Positions 20,795 to 22,275 of a DNA stretch of 22,275 nucleotides are shown in pieces. Made by a program: the position numbers and the translations under genes. Position 1 is the stretch's first letter; each line of letters opens with the position of its first letter. The notes below the pieces were generated by a model. It ran no database searches, was not told the DNA's origin, and worked only from the letters and a program-made list of their open reading frames with translations. Source of the DNA: a virus. The stretch spans positions 1 to 22,275 of the IMG/VR virus record IMGVR_UViG_3300045256_000030; one strand, 5' to 3'.

Positions 20795-21133
20795 CTAGAA
20801 ATAGCTTGCGCAGGCTGGTTCGTAAGTGGGCGGGGCAGCCGTCAGCTTGCGCAGCAACGCCTCATCCATGCGTCGTGCGTCGTCATTGACTGGCGTTCCG
20901 AAACGCGGCCCAGCGACGTTCGCCAACAACCGCGCCAAAGGCAGAAACCACGCGTCCGGTATGTCGTCTTGGTCCGTCACTTCACAGACCTCATCCAACG
21001 CCAATTGCTCAAGCAGCGGATTAAGGTATGTCTGCATGACCGCAGAATCTTCGGCGGAAGGCGTGTCATACGGCCCGGAGCCGGTCAGCATCGCCCACGC
21101 CTCGTTCTTCAATTCCTGCGCTGTCTTGGCCAT
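20795..21133 (-). CDS. Head-tail adaptor candidate (gp4 position)
   Basis: ATG 21133 (MAKTAQELKNEAWAML) was chosen; an upstream ATG at 21181 gives an N-terminus reading through the glycosyltransferase gene. The 112-aa helical protein contains DTPSAEDSAVMQTYLNPLLEQLALDEVCEV and DIPDAWFLPLARLLANVAGPRFG. It stands immediately before the gp10-like gene, where P22 places the gp4 tail accessory factor between portal and gp10. It is shorter than P22 gp4 and I see no diagnostic motif. The first 68 bases overlap the glycosyltransferase 3' end in another frame. Confidence 0.6.
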   Translation of the reverse strand: MAKTAQELKNEAWAMLTGSGPYDTPSAEDSAVMQTYLNPLLEQLALDEVCEVTDQDDIPDAWFLPLARLLANVAGPRFGTPVNDDARRMDEALLRKLTAAPPTYEPACASYF

Positions 21134-21758
21134 TCTTGAACCTGTCGTAAAAATCGAAGGTATAGACCAGCGAGCCGACATGGCCGCACTGATTAGACAG
21201 ATCGTGATCGATCCAGATTTTCTCGCCAGCGCCCATCAGCTTCCGGCAGAAATACATATCTTCCCCAGAATAGAACTGGCCGGCTTCATTCCACCGAACC
21301 TCAAAGTGAGGCTTCGGCACCTTCCGAACGGCGTCCAGATCAAGAAGAAACATCGCAAGGCCCACTGTGCCGACCTCGGCTAGACCCGTCTTGCCTTTCG
21401 ATTCGACCCACGCGCCTTCGACCGTCTTTGCGGTGTAGTGCAAGAAGTCTGGATTCTTGCGCAGCGAATTGACTCCAACACAACGCTTACCATGCGATGC
21501 CAGCCTATTCGCAAGATACGGCGGGAACACCATATCGTCGTCAAGCCATAGCATATGCGAGAACTGTTCTCGCCTGCACTCGTCGAGCATTTCCTGCCGC
21601 GCCACCGATAGCAGCGAGCAATTCTTGGCCACTTTCAGGTCAAGACGTTCCGCAATCGGATTAAGCGCAATGTATGTGCACATATGCGCAAGGCACCGCG
21701 AAAAGTCCGGGACATGATCCCGGTTTGAAATTACACAAATCGCGAGAGACTTGAGCAT
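21066..21758 (-). CDS. GT-A fold glycosyltransferase, phage-encoded
   Basis: The 230-aa protein starts LAICVISNRDHVPDFSRCLAHM, as in family 2-type transferases. It has the metal-binding D-D-D motif in MLWLDDDMVFPPYL (D73-D75), then GVNSLRKNPDFLHYTAK and a late ...FYSGEDMYFCRKLMGAGEKIWIDHDLSNQCGHVGS block. The ED dyad there (GEDMYF) fits the catalytic base. It would transfer a sugar from a nucleotide donor. Lying between capsid and tail-hub genes, it may glycosylate a virion protein or surface polysaccharide; both are inferences. GGGG precedes the ATG. Its start is 13 bases beyond a strong terminator, so expression may be reduced or independent. Confidence 0.82.
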   Translation of the reverse strand: MLKSLAICVISNRDHVPDFSRCLAHMCTYIALNPIAERLDLKVAKNCSLLSVARQEMLDECRREQFSHMLWLDDDMVFPPYLANRLASHGKRCVGVNSLRKNPDFLHYTAKTVEGAWVESKGKTGLAEVGTVGLAMFLLDLDAVRKVPKPHFEVRWNEAGQFYSGEDMYFCRKLMGAGEKIWIDHDLSNQCGHVGSLVYTFDFYDRFKNGQDSAGIEERGVGDADRLRAV

Positions 21759-21770
21759 TCATGCCCCAAA

Positions 21771-21801
21771 GAAAAAAGGCGGGCAGCCGAAGCCGCCCGC
21801 C
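21771..21801 (-). terminator. Rho-independent terminator downstream of the capsid gene
   Basis: On the minus strand GGCGGGC (21801-21795) pairs with GCCCGCC (21784-21778). The inside of the hairpin is a C(TTCG)G tetraloop closed by further pairs, and a run of six T follows (21777-21772). This is among the strongest hairpins in the window and should limit read-through from the capsid gene into the glycosyltransferase. Confidence 0.88.
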
Positions 21802-21808
21802 TTGGTTA

Positions 21809-21871
21809 CTAGTCGTCGCCAAGCCAGGCGAAGAACACCGAGATCGTCCGGCGAGGAGGAAACTCAGCCAT
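21809..21871 (-). CDS. Micro-ORF of 20 codons after the capsid gene
   Basis: ATG 21871 opens MAEFPPRRTISVFFAWLGDD and stops seven bases before the terminator. A very strong ribosome site (GGGAGGG, about eight bases upstream) precedes it. The spot between capsid stop and terminator has no other use. The peptide has a basic-proline start and a short hydrophobic core. It is too short to assign. Confidence 0.4.
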   Translation of the reverse strand: MAEFPPRRTISVFFAWLGDD

Positions 21872-21888
21872 TGTGCTGCCCTCCCTGC

Positions 21889-22275
21889 TTATGCATCAGC
21901 CGGAGCAGAGAAGAACCCGGTAACGATGCCCCACTGCACGAGGTCCGATGACTTCTTGAAGAACGTCTTGGCCACGCCGTAGCACATTTTGATACCAGCG
22001 CCCTTGATAAACTGATAATCAGTCTGATCGCGGAACGTTGGCGTCGGCATTTTTGCCCACGGCATTGCAAGAGCGTTCTGACCGCACAGAAACACAGGCG
22101 CTACGCGGCCGGAACTATCGCCGCCGGTCTTTAAGTTGCCAGTGATCGACGCGGTCCACACATCATCAACAAACAGGTCGATCTCGGGGACTTCGCGGAC
22201 AATAACGCCATCCCACATCAGATCACCATCTTGGAAGATGATGTTATCTTCCGAACGCGGGCGCGCATTGGTGTT
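21889..22275 (-). CDS. Major capsid protein, C-terminal part (N4 gp56/DUF4043-like)
   Basis: The reading frame enters from the right edge with no stop, so the 5' end lies outside the window; 128 codons are visible. The segment RSEDNIIFQDGDLMWDGVIVREVPEIDLF and the ending GAGIKMCYGVAKTFFKKSSDLVQWGIVTGFFSAP fit the C-terminal part of N4-gp56/DUF4043-type major capsid proteins: a D.GL.W.GV..... block, then late strands ending in a G..TGF-like motif. Upstream of the tail genes, this is where a head gene belongs. The family choice is a recognition call on a fragment; a P22 gp5-type coat cannot be fully excluded. Confidence 0.66.
   Translation of the reverse strand, partial: NTNARPRSEDNIIFQDGDLMWDGVIVREVPEIDLFVDDVWTASITGNLKTGGDSSGRVAPVFLCGQNALAMPWAKMPTPTFRDQTDYQFIKGAGIKMCYGVAKTFFKKSSDLVQWGIVTGFFSAPADA

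Noticed and set aside
21134-21181. N-terminal extension MSARWSIPSIFTTGSR of the adaptor candidate
   Set aside because: It reads through the glycosyltransferase gene in another frame; the internal ATG 21133 with AGG upstream gives a normal helical start.
1-22275. CRISPR array, tRNA genes or insertion sequences
   Set aside because: I saw no regularly spaced repeats, no tRNA-like cloverleaf arms and no transposase motifs. The only mobile-type gene is the HNH endonuclease. A dedicated tRNA search was not possible.

Overview
The window looks like about 22 kb of a temperate, P22-like podovirus or prophage from an alphaproteobacterium, most likely of the Hyphomicrobiales (Bradyrhizobium/Afipia/Rhodopseudomonas-like). 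The phage assignment rests on a tyrosine integrase, a 472-codon P22 gp10-like tail protein, a set of ejection proteins with a lytic transglycosylase N-terminus, a partial major capsid gene and a lysis cassette. The host assignment rests only on GC-rich codon use and protein style. All names come from reading motifs and gene order; no database search was possible.

Layout. (1) 1-3953, plus strand: integration and early accessory module. It holds a partial gene end, a 51-aa protein, a Gp37/Gp68 (DUF5131) protein, an excisionase-like protein overlapping the integrase, the integrase, a 163-bp non-coding stretch with inverted repeats, a small SPOUT RNA methyltransferase, and an unknown protein that runs into a helix-turn-helix (HTH) protein. 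(2) 3962-8784, minus strand, transcribed right to left: lysis cassette. The order is secreted M15 peptidase, HNH-AP2 endonuclease, two small exported proteins, GH108 endolysin, alpha/beta hydrolase, 37-aa lipoprotein, 54-aa holin candidate, 65-aa membrane/coiled-coil protein, then an Rz1-like protein and a coiled-coil membrane protein, closed by a strong terminator. A plus-strand pair (4813-5603, unknown gene plus HTH gene) with its own promoter and operator-like palindrome sits inside this cassette. Its layout resembles an anti-CRISPR/aca operon and it is the most interesting lead here. (3) 8864-9691, plus strand: a glycosyltransferase-like moron. (4) 9751-13722, minus strand: tail fibre and host-recognition genes with a 52-residue tandem repeat. 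(5) 13768-14007, plus strand: a small lipoprotein whose ribosome binding site lies inside a minus-strand terminator. (6) 14129-21133, minus strand: three ejection/internal virion proteins, two tail/adhesin proteins, the gp10-like protein and a head-tail adaptor candidate. (7) 21066-22275, minus strand: a glycosyltransferase, a terminator with a UUCG loop, a 20-codon micro-ORF, and the C-terminal end of the major capsid gene, which runs off the window.

How it works together. Late genes form nearly continuous minus-strand operons with ATGA, TGATG or TAGTG overlaps, which suggests translational coupling. Plus-strand cargo has been inserted at three places between them (HTH operon, glycosyltransferase, lipoprotein). 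No tRNA or CRISPR array was seen, and no gap longer than about 165 bp lacks a gene call.
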